From Larus michahellis (lineage: Eukaryota; Chordata; Aves; Charadriiformes; Laridae): a stretch of 64,000 nt of DNA. The notes under the pieces are model-generated. The model had not been told where the DNA came from. It did not search any database and saw only the letters and a program-made list of their open reading frames with translations. Shown in pieces: positions 24,401 to 48,637 of the stretch; the stretch's first letter is position 1, and every line of letters starts with the position of its first letter. Position numbers and translations under genes: made by a program. Where the stretch lies: contig NW_027435990.1 of NCBI RefSeq assembly GCF_964199755.1, positions 62,001 through 126,000 on the forward strand, read 5' to 3'.

Positions 24401-27400
24401 GGGGCTGGGGGGCCTCCGTGGGGTCTTAGGGGGCCTCTATGGGGTCTTGGGAGCCCCTGTGGGGCTGGGGGGCACCTACAGGGTCTTAGGGGGCCTCTGT
24501 GGGGTCTGGGAGCCTGTTTGGGGCCTCTATAGGTCTTGGAGCCCCCATGGGATTCAGTGGCCTCTTATGGGGTCTTGGGAGCCCCCGTGGGGCTGGGGGG
24601 CCTCTGTGGGGTCTTGGGAGCCCCCGTGGGGTTGGGGGGCTTCTGTGGGGTCTCAGGGGGCCTCTGTGGGGTCTTGGGAGCCCCCGTGGGGCTGGGGGGC
24701 TTCTGTGGGGTCTTAGGGGGCCTCTGTGGGGTCTGGGAGCCCCCATGGGATTCAGTGGCCTCTTATGGGGTCTTGGGAGCCCCCGTGGGGCTGGGGGGCC
24801 TCTATGGGGTCTTGGGAGCCCCCGTGGGGTTGGGGGGCTTCTGTGGGGTCTTAGGGGGCCTCTGTGGGGTCTGGGAGCCCCCATGGGATTCAGTGGCCTC
24901 TTACGGTGTCTTGGGAGCCCCCACGGGACTCAGGGGCCTCCATGGGGTCTCGGAGGCCCCTGGGGGGCCGTGGGTGACCCCCCCCCGTCCCGCGTCCCCC
25001 CCTGCAGGCTCCCCGGCGGAGTTCGTGGTGAACACGGCCAAGGCGGGCCCCGGGGCGCTGGCCGTCACCATCGAGGGCCCCTCCAAGGTGAAGATGGAGT
25101 GCCGGGAGTGCCCCGAGGGCTACCGCGTCACCTACACCCCCATGGCCCCCGGCAGCTACCTCATCGCCATCAAGTTCGGGGGCCCCCACCACATCGCCGG
25201 CAGCCCCTTCAAGGCCAAGATCACCGGTGCGGGGGGGGCTGGGGGGTACTTGGGGGGGCGGGGGGGCTGGGGGGAGGGACATGAGGGGGCAGGAGGGGGG
25301 GTTGTGGGGGTACTTGGGGGGCTGGGGGGCTGCGGGGAGGGAGGTGGGGGGGCAGGAGGGGGGGTTGTGGGGGTACTTGGGGGGCTGGGGGGCTGCGGGG
25401 AGGGCGGTGGAGGGAGGTGGGGGGGCAGGAGGGGGGGTTGTGGGGGTACTTAGGGGGCTGGGGGGCATTTGGGGGGGCTGGGGGGCTGCGGGGAGGGCGG
25501 TGGAGGGAGGTGGGGGGGCAGGAGGGGGGGTTGTGGGGGTACTTGGGGGGCTGGGGGGCTGTGGGGAGGGTGGTGGAGGGAGGTGGGGGGGCAGGAGGGG
25601 GGGTTGTGGGGGTACTTGGGGGGCTGGGGGGCATTTGGGGGGGCTGGGGGGCTGCGGGGAGGGCGGTGGAGGGGGGGGGCAGGAGGGGGGGTTGTGGGGG
25701 TACTTGGGGGGCTGGGGGGCATTTGGGGGGCTGGGGGGCTGCGGGGAGGGCGGTGGAGGGAGGGGGGGCAGGAGGGGGGGTTGTGGGGGTACTTGGGGGG
25801 CTGGGGGGCTGCGGGGAGGGCGGTGGAGGGAGGGGGGGGCAGGAGGGGGGGTTGTGGGGGTACTTGGGGGGCTGGGGGGCATTTGGGGGGGCTGGGGGGC
25901 TGCGGGGAGGGCCGTGGAGGGAGGTGGGGGGCAGGAGGCGGGTTGTGGGGGTACTTGGGGGGCTGGGGGGCTGTGGGGAGGGTGGTGGAGGGAGGTGGGG
26001 GGGCAGGAGGGGGGGTTGTGGGGGTACTTGGGGGGCTGGGGGACATTTGGGGGGGCTGGGGGGCAGTGGAGGGGGGGGGGGCAGGAGGGGGGTTGTGGGG
26101 GTACTTGGGGGGCTGGGGGGCATTTGGGAGGGCTGGGGGGCTGCAGGGAGGGACATGGGGGGGCAGGAGGGGGGGTTGTGGGGGTACTTGGGGGGCAGGA
26201 GGAAGGGTTGGGGGGGCTGGGGGGCATGTGGGGGGCAGGAGGAAGGGCTATGGGGGGGTTTGGGGGGGCAGGATTAAGGGTTTGGGGGGGCTGGGGGGCT
26301 GCGGGGAGGGCGGTGGGGGGCATTTGGGGGGGCAGAAGGAGGGGTTTGGGGGGGCTGTGGGGAGGGCGGTGGGGCAGGAGGGGGGGTTGTGGGGTACTTG
26401 TGGGGCAGGAGGAGGAGTCACGGGGGGTCCGGGGGGGGTCAGAAGGGTCATGGGGGGTTCTGGGGTGCAGTGGTGGGGGGTGGCGCAGTTTAGGGGGCGT
26501 AGGGGTGTCCGTGGGGCAGTGTTGGTCCCCGTGGGGCGGTTGGGGGGGGGGGGGGGGGGGCGCTCTATGGGGCAGCGTCGGGGTGCGGGGGGGGCTCCGT
26601 GGGGCGCTGACCCCCCCCCCCCCCACTCCGTGTGCCCCCCAGGCCCGCGGCTGGTGAGCAGCCACAGCCTGCGCGAGAGCTCCTCGGTGCTGGTGGAGGC
26701 GGGGGGCCGGGCCGAGGCCGGGGGGGCCGCGTCGGCGGCATCGTCGGCGGTGGGGGGGGGCGCCCCCCCCGCGGGCCCCCCCAAATTCCCCTCGGACGCC
26801 AGCAAAGTGGTGGCCAAAGGGCTGGGGCTGAGCAAGGCCTTCCTGGGCCAGAAGAACTCCTTCACCCTCGACTGCAGCAAGGCCGGTGCGTGGGGGGGGC
26901 GCGGGGGGGGGGCGCGGGGCTGGGGACACCCCCCATGTGTCGGCGGGGGGGGGGCGGGGGGGGGGCCAGCCCGGGTTTTGGGGGACAACCCCCCCCTCCC
27001 CGCCCGAGGGGTGCTGAGAGCCCCGGGGGGGGGAAGAGGGGGGGGGGTCAGACATTTTTTGGGGGGCGGGGGAGGGGGGGGCAGTTTTGGGGTGTCCGTT
27101 GGGGGGGGCTGAGGTGTTTTTTTGGGGGGGGGGGCTGTTTTTGGGGGGAGCTGGGTTTTTTTTTGGGGGGGGCCGGTTTTTGAGGTGTCCTTCGGCTGGG
27201 TTTGGGGGTGTCCCTTTGGGGGGGGGGGGGACAGGTTTTATTGGGGGGGGCTGCTTTTGGGGGGGGGGGGCTCTTTGCATTGGGCACCCTCGGGGGGGGG
27301 GGGGGGGGCTGTTTGTGGGTCCCTCCCCCTGTTTGTGGTTGCCCCCCCTGCATTTTTTGGTTGCCCCCCCCCTTCCTCCTCCTCCTCCTCCTCGTCCTGA

Positions 27401-27624
27401 CCCCCCCCCCCCCCCGGCTTTTATCCCCCCCCCCAGGGAACAACATGCTGCTGGTGGGGGTGCAGGGCCCGCGCTCCCCCTGCGAGGAGATCGTGGTCAA
27501 GCACTTGGGCAACCAACTCTACAACGTGGGCTACCTGCTGCGGGAGCGGGGCGAGTACCTGCTGGTGGTCAAGTGGGGGGACCAGCACGTCCCCAACAGC
27601 CCCTTCCGCCTCTCCGTCCCCTGA
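78..27624 (+). CDS. FLNA: Filamin A, from the end of CH2 to the stop codon (5' part outside the window)
   Basis: Filamin A cross-links actin filaments and tethers membrane receptors and integrins to cortical actin. Translation of 44 exons gives the end of the second calponin-homology domain, 24 immunoglobulin-like filamin repeats, a very short hinge 1 before repeat 16, hinge 2 before repeat 24, and a C-terminal repeat ending SPFRLSVP then TGA at 27622-27624. Each repeat carries the family pattern (GPGL near the start, DNGDGT..V.Y.P centrally, SPF at the end). Order and spacing match vertebrate FLNA rather than FLNB or FLNC, and the neighbours RPL10 and L1CAM fit the Xq28 gene set. With about four upstream exons the gene would have 48, as in human. 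Exon coordinates are in the block entries that follow. Introns are short and full of G-rich tandem repeats on the sense strand. Odd points are an almost absent hinge 1, a proline at the position of human Ser2152, and a duplicated splice donor near 7782. Confidence 0.97.
548..800. repeat. Degenerate CCTATAG-type repeat in FLNA intron
   Basis: Short diverged units around CCCTATAG/CCCTATGG recur about every 20-40 bases in the 417-861 intron. Similar CTATAG-containing arrays occur at 28190-28440 and 49590-50960. Confidence 0.5.
2440..2790. repeat. Minisatellite in FLNA intron, roughly 25-35 bp unit
   Basis: Units of the form GCTCGGGGGTCTCTGTCC with short C-rich spacers repeat at least ten times, with variation. 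They lie in the 988-bp intron between the repeat 2 and repeat 3 exons. Confidence 0.75.
3690..4150. repeat. 46-bp G-rich minisatellite in FLNA intron
   Basis: About nine near-identical units of roughly 46 bp, built from GGGGTTTTAGGGGGGGTCCC then TGGGGTTTTGGGGAGGGGAA. Each unit has several runs of four or more G, so it could form G-quadruplexes on the sense strand. Confidence 0.9.
4930..5415. repeat. 51-bp G-rich minisatellite in FLNA intron
   Basis: About eight units of roughly 51 bp built around CTCTGAGGGGTCTCGGGGGC then TCCTCTGGGGATTTTGGGGG. Adjacent units alternate between small variants, which suggests higher-order duplication. Confidence 0.88.
8290..8480. repeat. Short G-rich tandem repeat in FLNA intron
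   Basis: About four copies of GAGGATTTTGGGTGGGGGGT followed by TTGGGGGCTCCCTCCCC. Confidence 0.75.
8915..9190. repeat. 51-bp minisatellite in FLNA intron
   Basis: Five to six copies of GGGGGGTGCCGTGGGTCTGG followed by TTTGGGGAATGGGGGGGTCC. Copies differ mainly in G-run length. A looser repeat (GTCCCCGGTGA-like) continues to about 9560. Confidence 0.88.
10735..11280. repeat. About 42-bp C-rich minisatellite in FLNA intron
   Basis: Twelve or so copies of GTGTCCCCTAAATCCTCCCC with CCCCAAATCCTCCCCC spacers. It fills the 10703-11380 intron. Unlike most FLNA repeats, the sense strand here is C-rich. Confidence 0.88.
13192..13215 (+). other. FLNA: FLNA 24-nt cassette exon between repeats 14 and 15
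   Basis: A TAG acceptor and a GTAAGC donor flank 24 nt. Joined to the preceding split G it encodes VSIGGHGL, and the last G begins the next codon. Skipping leaves the frame intact (CTVT-GAGIGP). The same eight residues distinguish the long and short human FLNA isoforms, so this is the conserved alternatively spliced exon. Confidence 0.9.
14556..14658 (+). other. FLNA: FLNA exon with residual hinge 1 and start of repeat 16
   Basis: The exon encodes [20 protein letters not shown] and continues into [13 protein letters not shown]. In human FLNA about 38 residues rich in Q and P separate SPFQV from GVNGLD; here only about seven do. The intron before it (14283-14555) carries GCGTGCGAGG-type repeats and a long open frame, but no sequence resembling the missing hinge. 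Confidence 0.85.
15880..16650. repeat. 63-bp minisatellite in FLNA intron
   Basis: About twelve copies of a 63-bp unit that contains GGGTCCCTGGGGTGGATCC and CCCCCCAGGGGACTCGGGG. The first three copies are almost identical, and later ones lose or gain a GGATCC segment. It fills most of the 15851-16706 intron. Confidence 0.92.
18815..19090. repeat. 61-62-bp minisatellite in FLNA intron
   Basis: Just over four near-identical copies containing CCAAGGACCCTTTGGAGG and GGGGTCCCAAGAAGCCCC. A looser repeat occupies 18300-18740. Confidence 0.9.
19735..20290. repeat. About 40-bp repeat in FLNA intron
   Basis: Many diverged copies of GGCTCCCCAAATCCATCTAG and GGGCTCCCTGAAACCCACGG fill the 19525-20473 intron. 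Confidence 0.85.
20950..21460. repeat. About 52-bp minisatellite in FLNA intron
   Basis: Eight to nine copies of TTTTGGGGTGTCTGTAGGGT followed by CAGTGGGGCTCTGGGGGG. Many copies read TGTCTGCAGGGTCAG and so contain an acceptor-like CAG. Confidence 0.88.
22985..23520. repeat. About 33-bp minisatellite in FLNA intron
   Basis: About fifteen copies built from CCCACTTTGGGGGAGGATTT and TGGGGTCCCCCC. Some are grouped as higher-order units with CCTCCCCTTTTGGAGAGG. Confidence 0.9.
24180..24965. repeat. About 40-bp minisatellite in FLNA intron
   Basis: Seventeen or more copies of GGGGTCTTGGGAGCCCCCGT with GGGGCTGGGGGGCCTCTGT. It fills the intron before the 25008 exon. Confidence 0.9.
25230..26470. repeat. 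Long G-rich minisatellite in FLNA intron, about 70-90 bp unit
   Basis: About fourteen copies containing GCAGGAGGGGGGGTTGTGG, GTACTTGGGGGGCTGGGGGG and GCTGCGGGGAGGGCGGTGG. It is the longest tandem array in the window, about 1.2 kb. The C-rich complementary strand holds long proline-coding open frames that I regard as artefacts. Confidence 0.92.
26643..27624 (+). other. FLNA: FLNA hinge 2 and dimerising repeat 24
   Basis: Exons 26643-26885 and 27437-27624. The first encodes the end of repeat 23 ([19 protein letters not shown]) and an alanine- and glycine-rich hinge 2 ([20 protein letters not shown]) unlike the human hinge in sequence, then [15 protein letters not shown] of repeat 24. The second encodes [11 protein letters not shown] through [15 protein letters not shown]. 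Repeat 24 mediates filamin dimerisation in the family. The intron between them is dominated by G and C homopolymer runs. Confidence 0.94.
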
Positions 27625-28075
27625 GGGGGGGGGGGACACCCCAAAAAATCCACCACACCCCCCCCCCCCAAACCCCAGCCGGGGGCGCAGAGAACCCTCC
27701 CCCCCCCCCCCCTTCCCCCCCCACCTCCGGCGCGGGGACACCCCCCCACTTTGGGGAGAAAAAACCCCAGTTTGGGGGACACCTTCCCCCCCCCCACCCC
27801 AAGATTGGGGACACCCCACCCCCCGCTTCGGGGACACCCCCCCCCCCCCGCTTTGGGGACACTGCTGCCCCCCCCCCCCCCCGCCACTGCCCCCCTCACA
27901 CCGCCCCCCCCCCCCGCCCCCCCCTTTTATTTCTTTTTTTTTTTTTTTCTGGTTTTATTTTATTTTAATTTTGTAACTTGCCCCGGGGGGGCCCTGGCGC
28001 TGCCCCCCCCCCACCCCACCCCCAAAGCGGGGGTCCCGGGGGGGGGAACCCCAATAAAACTCGTTCTGCTTCACT
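27625..28075 (+). terminator. FLNA: FLNA 3' UTR and polyA signal
   Basis: A roughly 450-nt C-rich 3' UTR follows the stop codon and includes a degenerate repeat of GGGGACACC..CCCC units (27730-27870) and a T-rich tract (27930-27970). AATAAA lies at 28053-28058, followed by a GT-rich stretch. Confidence 0.85.
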
Positions 28076-28440
28076 GGGCCTCCTGTCGTGCGGGGGGGGC
28101 GTGGGGGGGGATGTATGGGGCTGGGGGGAGCCTGGTGGATGGGGCAGGGCCTGGGGGGGCTCCTCCCGGGGGGGGGGAGGTCTGTAGACGGGGGAAGGCC
28201 CCATATGGGGGGGGGGCGGGGGGGTCTCCTATACGTTGTGGGTCCCCTGTACTGGGGGGGGGTCACCTATATATGGGGGAGCCAGAGGGCAAGGGGAGGG
28301 CTGGGGGCAAAGGGGGGGTTCCCTATACATTGGGGGGGGTGTCTATACGCTGGGGGGGGTCACGTGGGGGCGCCTATACATCGGGGGGGGTCTCTATACA
28401 TTGGGGGGGTCACGTGGGGGCCTCGATACAGCGGGGTCCC
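28076..28440. repeat. Intergenic G-rich repeat between FLNA and RPL10
   Basis: Units such as CTATACATTGGGGGGG and GGGGGTCACGTGGGGG repeat from about 28190. No coding similarity was recognised, and in particular no LEM-domain (emerin) sequence, which sits between FLNA and RPL10 in human. Confidence 0.65.
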
Positions 28441-29048
28441 CCGGGGGAGGGGGCGGAGCCGGGCGCGCCGCAGGGGATCGCACCGCCCCATATGCAAATG
28501 AGACGGCGTGCCCCGCCCACTCGGGTTTAATTTATGCGGGGAGGCGGGACCATGCAAATAGAGCCCCTGGCTCTGCCCAATCAGCGGCGAGAGAGCCCTG
28601 CGCATGCGCCCGAACGCCCCCCGCCGGGGACGGGCCAGTCACGTCGCTGCCGCCCCGCGCGCATGCGCACATCTCTATGGCGCCACGCGCCGCCTAGAGC
28701 GCCGGGAGGGACCGCGCCTGCGCGCGGCTCGCGGGCCACCGCCGCGCTCGCTGATTGGCTGTTTCACCTCTCTATGGCGGGCGGGCCCGCTAGAGCGGCG
28801 CTTCCGCCTTTAAAGCCGGGGAGAGGCGCCCGGAGCCCCCCGCCGCGCCCCCCTCGTCCCCTCCCGGCCCTCCGGCTCCTCGGGGCGGCGGCGACGACTC
28901 CCCGGCGGCGGCGGCGAGTGGGCGCATCCCATCGCCTCCCCGCGGGCGGGTCCTCCGTAGACGGCCAGAGCGTCGCCGGAAGTTGAGGGGCGTGGCCGGA
29001 AGCTGGTGGGTGGGCGCGGTATATAAGGAGCGCGCAGGCGCCGCCGTC
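28441..29048 (+). promoter_or_regulatory. RPL10: RPL10 promoter and CpG island with octamer, CCAAT, NRF1-like, ETS and TATA motifs
   Basis: Seen in the sequence: two ATGCAAAT octamers (28492-28499, 28552-28559); CCAAT boxes at 28577 (forward) and 28754 (reverse); GCGCATGCGC-type NRF1 motifs near 28600 and 28660; a duplicated CTCTATGGCG...CTAGAGCG module (about 28671-28702 and 28769-28800); a TTTAAA at 28809; two CCGGAAG ETS motifs (28976, 28996); and TATATAAGG at 29020-29028. A polypyrimidine CCTCTCTTC about 28 bp after the TATA box is the likely TSS and would give a 5'-TOP mRNA, as expected for a ribosomal protein. The noncoding first exon would be about 29048-29064 or 29069. Confidence 0.8.
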
Positions 29049-29228
29049 CTCTCTTCGGCGCTGGGTGAGGTGAGCGAGGGGCGGGCGCGGCCGGGCCAGG
29101 GCAGGCCGCGGGGGGGACCCCGGGCCCCGGCGGGGTCCGCAGGCCGCGCCGCCGCCCCCAGGGTGTCCCTTCACCCCCGACGCGTCCCGCTCTCCCTCCC
29201 CTGCAGGTCCGCACGGCCCGGAGCCGCC

Positions 29229-31483
<2,255 letters not shown>

Positions 31484-31587
31484 TGAGGGTTTCTGGGGGG
31501 CCCCTTCCACACACCCCCACAGCCCCCCCCCCCCCCAAGGGACGAGGCTGCACAAACGGGGTGAAATGAGTAAAAACGAGGCTTCGC

Positions 31588-31593
31588 TTTATT
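31588..31593 (-). terminator. PDZD4: PolyA signal of the PDZD4-like gene
   Basis: TTTATT on the plus strand gives AATAAA on the minus strand, about 440 nt downstream of the minus-strand stop at 32030-32032. Plus-strand 31600-32029 would be its 3' UTR. It is G/C-run rich with one A-rich patch at 31780-31800. Confidence 0.75.
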
Positions 31594-32029
31594 CCCCAGA
31601 TGCAGCCCCCCCTCCCCCCCCCGGGTCTGTACAGACAGTGACAGTGGGGACAGCGGGGAGGGGCGGACATGGGGGATGGGGGGGGGGAGCACCCCAGGCT
31701 TTTTGGGGGGGGGGGGGGGGCTGGGCCGGGATGCCTGGGTCCCTCCCAGCCCCTGGGGGGGGAATTTTGAGGGCGTTTTTAAAAAAAAAAATCAAACCTA
31801 ACCCAAAACCAGCCACATTCACAGACACGACAACGAGGGGGGGGGGCTGGGGGGGCGCCCCCGTTCCCCCTTGTGCTTGGGGGGGGGGGGGGGGGCTGGG
31901 AGGGAGGGGGAGGACCCCCAAAGTCGGGGGTGGGGGGCAGCAGCCCCCTCAAGCTGTGGGGTGCCCCTGCCCCCCCGCACTCACACTGGGGGGGGGGGGG
32001 GGGGGGGGCTATCGGTGCCCCCCCCCGGG

Positions 32030-32837
32030 TCAGACGGTGGTGACGGAGAGCAGGGGGTTGTCGAGGCGGCCGCCTTCCCCCCGGCCCCCCCGCGCCAGAA
32101 TCTCCTGGATGGTGGCCCAGTTGTCCAGGATGCGGCGGCTGCGCTTGCGGAGCCCGCGCCGGCTCCCCCCGCCCGCGGCGGCCCCGGGGGGCAGCGGCGG
32201 CGGCTCGGGACCCCCCCGGCCGCTGCCGCCGCCGCCGCCGCCTCCCCCCGTCCTGCAGCAGCAGCTCCCGGCGCCGCCGCTGCTCCCGGGCCCGGGCCAG
32301 GTGCTGCTGCGCTGCTCCCGGCTCCAGTAGCGGCCGGTCTTGAGCTCGCTGCGGGCGTCGTCGTCGGTGGTGGAGCCGCCGCCGCGCTCCTCCAGGATCT
32401 TGATGGCCCGGGCCTTCAGCAGCCGGTCGCGGCCGGGCCGCTTGCCCCCGCTGGCCCTTGGGGGGCGGCCCCCCCAGCCCCCGCAGCAGCGGGGAGCTGC
32501 GGCAGCTCTCGCCGGTGTTGTAGGCGCTGGTGCTGTCCCGCTCGGGCGCCTCCGAGATGTCGGCCAGGGCGGCTCGGCCCCCGCCGCCTCCAGCCAGGCC
32601 CGCAGGCAGCGCTCCCGCAGCCGCTCCATCTTCTGCGCCCGCAGCAGGTGCCGGCACTTGAACTCCAGGTGCCGCAGCTCCTCCTCCAGCAGCGCCAGCT
32701 CGGCCCGGCCGCCCGCCGCGCCCCCGAGCCGCCCCCGCAGCTGCCGGTACCGGCGCAGCTCGGCCTGGCTCAGCCCGGCGCCGCGGGGGATCCGCCGCCG
32801 GGTTTTCCCCGGGCGCCACCGCGCCCAGCTCCGGGCA
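32030..32837 (-). CDS. PDZD4: PDZD4-like (PDZRN/LNX family) C-terminal exon, partial, with apparent frameshifts
   Basis: The minus strand encodes the conserved C-terminus of the PDZRN3/PDZRN4/PDZD4 family. In order these are LEFKCRHLLRAQKMERLRE, then SAYNTGESCRSSPLL, then TTDDDARSELKTGRYWSREQ, then HLARAREQRRRREL, then RILDNWATIQEIL, ending LLSVTTV, a class I PDZ-binding tail. PDZD4 is chosen because it neighbours L1CAM and SSR4 in human. These segments fall in two alternating frames, with at least four switches in about 800 bp. I see no introns that would explain this. Base errors in this G/C-homopolymer region next to an assembly gap are the likeliest cause; true decay cannot be excluded. 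The upstream PDZ exons are not visible and must lie in the gap. PDZD4's molecular role is poorly defined; the family includes E3 ligases, but PDZD4 lacks the RING domain. Confidence 0.8.
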
Positions 32838-33037
32838 NNNNNNNNNNNNNNNNNNNNNNNNNNNNNNNNNNNNNNNNNNNNNNNNNNNNNNNNNNNNNNN
32901 NNNNNNNNNNNNNNNNNNNNNNNNNNNNNNNNNNNNNNNNNNNNNNNNNNNNNNNNNNNNNNNNNNNNNNNNNNNNNNNNNNNNNNNNNNNNNNNNNNNN
33001 NNNNNNNNNNNNNNNNNNNNNNNNNNNNNNNNNNNNN
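32838..33037. other. Assembly gap, 200 N
   Basis: A run of exactly 200 N, probably a placeholder length. It separates the PDZD4-like 3' end from a minisatellite and the 3' side of L1CAM. The terminal L1CAM exon and all upstream PDZD4 exons appear to be missing here, so the true gap is likely several kilobases. Confidence 0.97.
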
Positions 33038-33790
33038 CACCAACACCCCAGTGACACCAACACCCCCAGTGCCACCAACACCAACCCCAGTGACACCAAC
33101 ACCCCCATCACCGCCAACACCCCCAGTGCCACCAACACCAACCCCAGTGACACCAACACCAACCCCAGTGACACCAACACCCCCATCACCGCCAACACCC
33201 CCAGTGCCACCAACACCAACCCCAGTGCCACCAACACCAACCCCAGTGACACCAACACCCACCCCAGTGACACCAACACCCCCGGCGCCACCAACACCAA
33301 CCCCAGTGCCACCAACACCCCCAGTGACACCAACACCAACCCCAGTGACACCAACACCCCCAGTGCCACCAACACCAACCCCAGTGCCACCAACACCCCC
33401 AGTGACACCAACACCAACCCCAGTGCCACCAACACCCCCAGTGCCACCAACACCAACCCCATCACCATCAGCACCCCCAGTGACACCAACACCCCCAGTG
33501 CCACCAACACCCACCCCAGTGCCACCAACAACCCCATCCCCACCACCATCCCCACCACTACCCATCGCCACCGTCCCCATTGCCACCATCGTCACCCCAG
33601 TGCCACCATCACCACTATCAACCCCACACACACCCCCCCCGGTTGTCACCATGGGCCCCCCCTTGCCGCCACCACCAGTGTCGCCCCCCCCATTGCCACT
33701 GTCACCACCAACCACCCCATGGCCACCACCCCCCATTGCCACTGTCACCATCACCCCATTGCCACCACCCCCCCCACCGGGGGACGCAGG
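33038..33790. repeat. AC-rich minisatellite next to the gap, about 18/36-bp unit
   Basis: CACCAACACCCCCAGTGC and CACCAACACCAACCCCAGTG units repeat from the gap edge to about 33560. Looser CACC/ATTGCCACC repeats continue to about 33790. The repeat probably caused the gap. From 33790 to 34066 there is G/C-rich sequence with no recognised exon. Confidence 0.92.
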
Positions 33791-34070
33791 GCGGGGGCGC
33801 CGGGGGGGGGGGAGCACAAGGCCATGCGAGGGGCCGCTGCCGGGGGGGGGGGGGGGGGGGGGGGGGATGACAATGACAATGACACGCATGCACAAGGACA
33901 CCCCCCCCAGCACGAGGACTACCCCCCGTCCAACAGCCCCCACCCCCCCACACCCCACTGAGGGACCCAGGCATCCGGCAGCCCCCCCAGGGGTGTGGTG
34001 ACCCCCCCCCAGGGGCATGGTGACCCCCCCACGGCCCCAGCGGCCCCCGCCCCCCAGGCCCCCCCCTTAC

Positions 34071-48637
<14,567 letters not shown>

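Larger units (their letters stand above)
15093..25226 (+). other. FLNA: FLNA exons for filamin repeats 16-23
   Basis: Exons: 15093-15233, 15452-15580, 15677-15850, 16707-16868, 17371-17574, 17684-17836, 18157-18279, 19258-19524, 20474-20611, 20731-20846, 22695-22827, 23793-23969, 25008-25226. They encode rod 2. The 18157 exon carries [17 protein letters not shown], where human has a serine (Ser2152) after RRRRAP. Repeats 19-21 (from [12 protein letters not shown]) form the integrin, GPIb and migfilin binding region in the family. Introns from 15851 onward are mostly tandem repeats. Intron 16869-17370 contains two exon-like fragments, and intron 20847-22694 a candidate cassette exon. Confidence 0.93.

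Noticed and set aside
24890-27280. Long minus-strand open frame (almost 800 codons) rich in proline over FLNA introns
   Set aside because: It is the antisense of a G-rich minisatellite and crosses FLNA exons. Proline/serine periodicity simply mirrors the repeat unit. No homology, start context or splice support.
28076-29047. Possible emerin (EMD) gene between FLNA and RPL10
   Set aside because: No LEM-domain sequence or plausible spliced frame was seen; only repeat and promoter sequence.
31600-32029. Plus-strand open frames between RPL10 and PDZD4
   Set aside because: G/C homopolymer-driven frames in the inferred 3' UTR of the minus-strand gene, with no homology.
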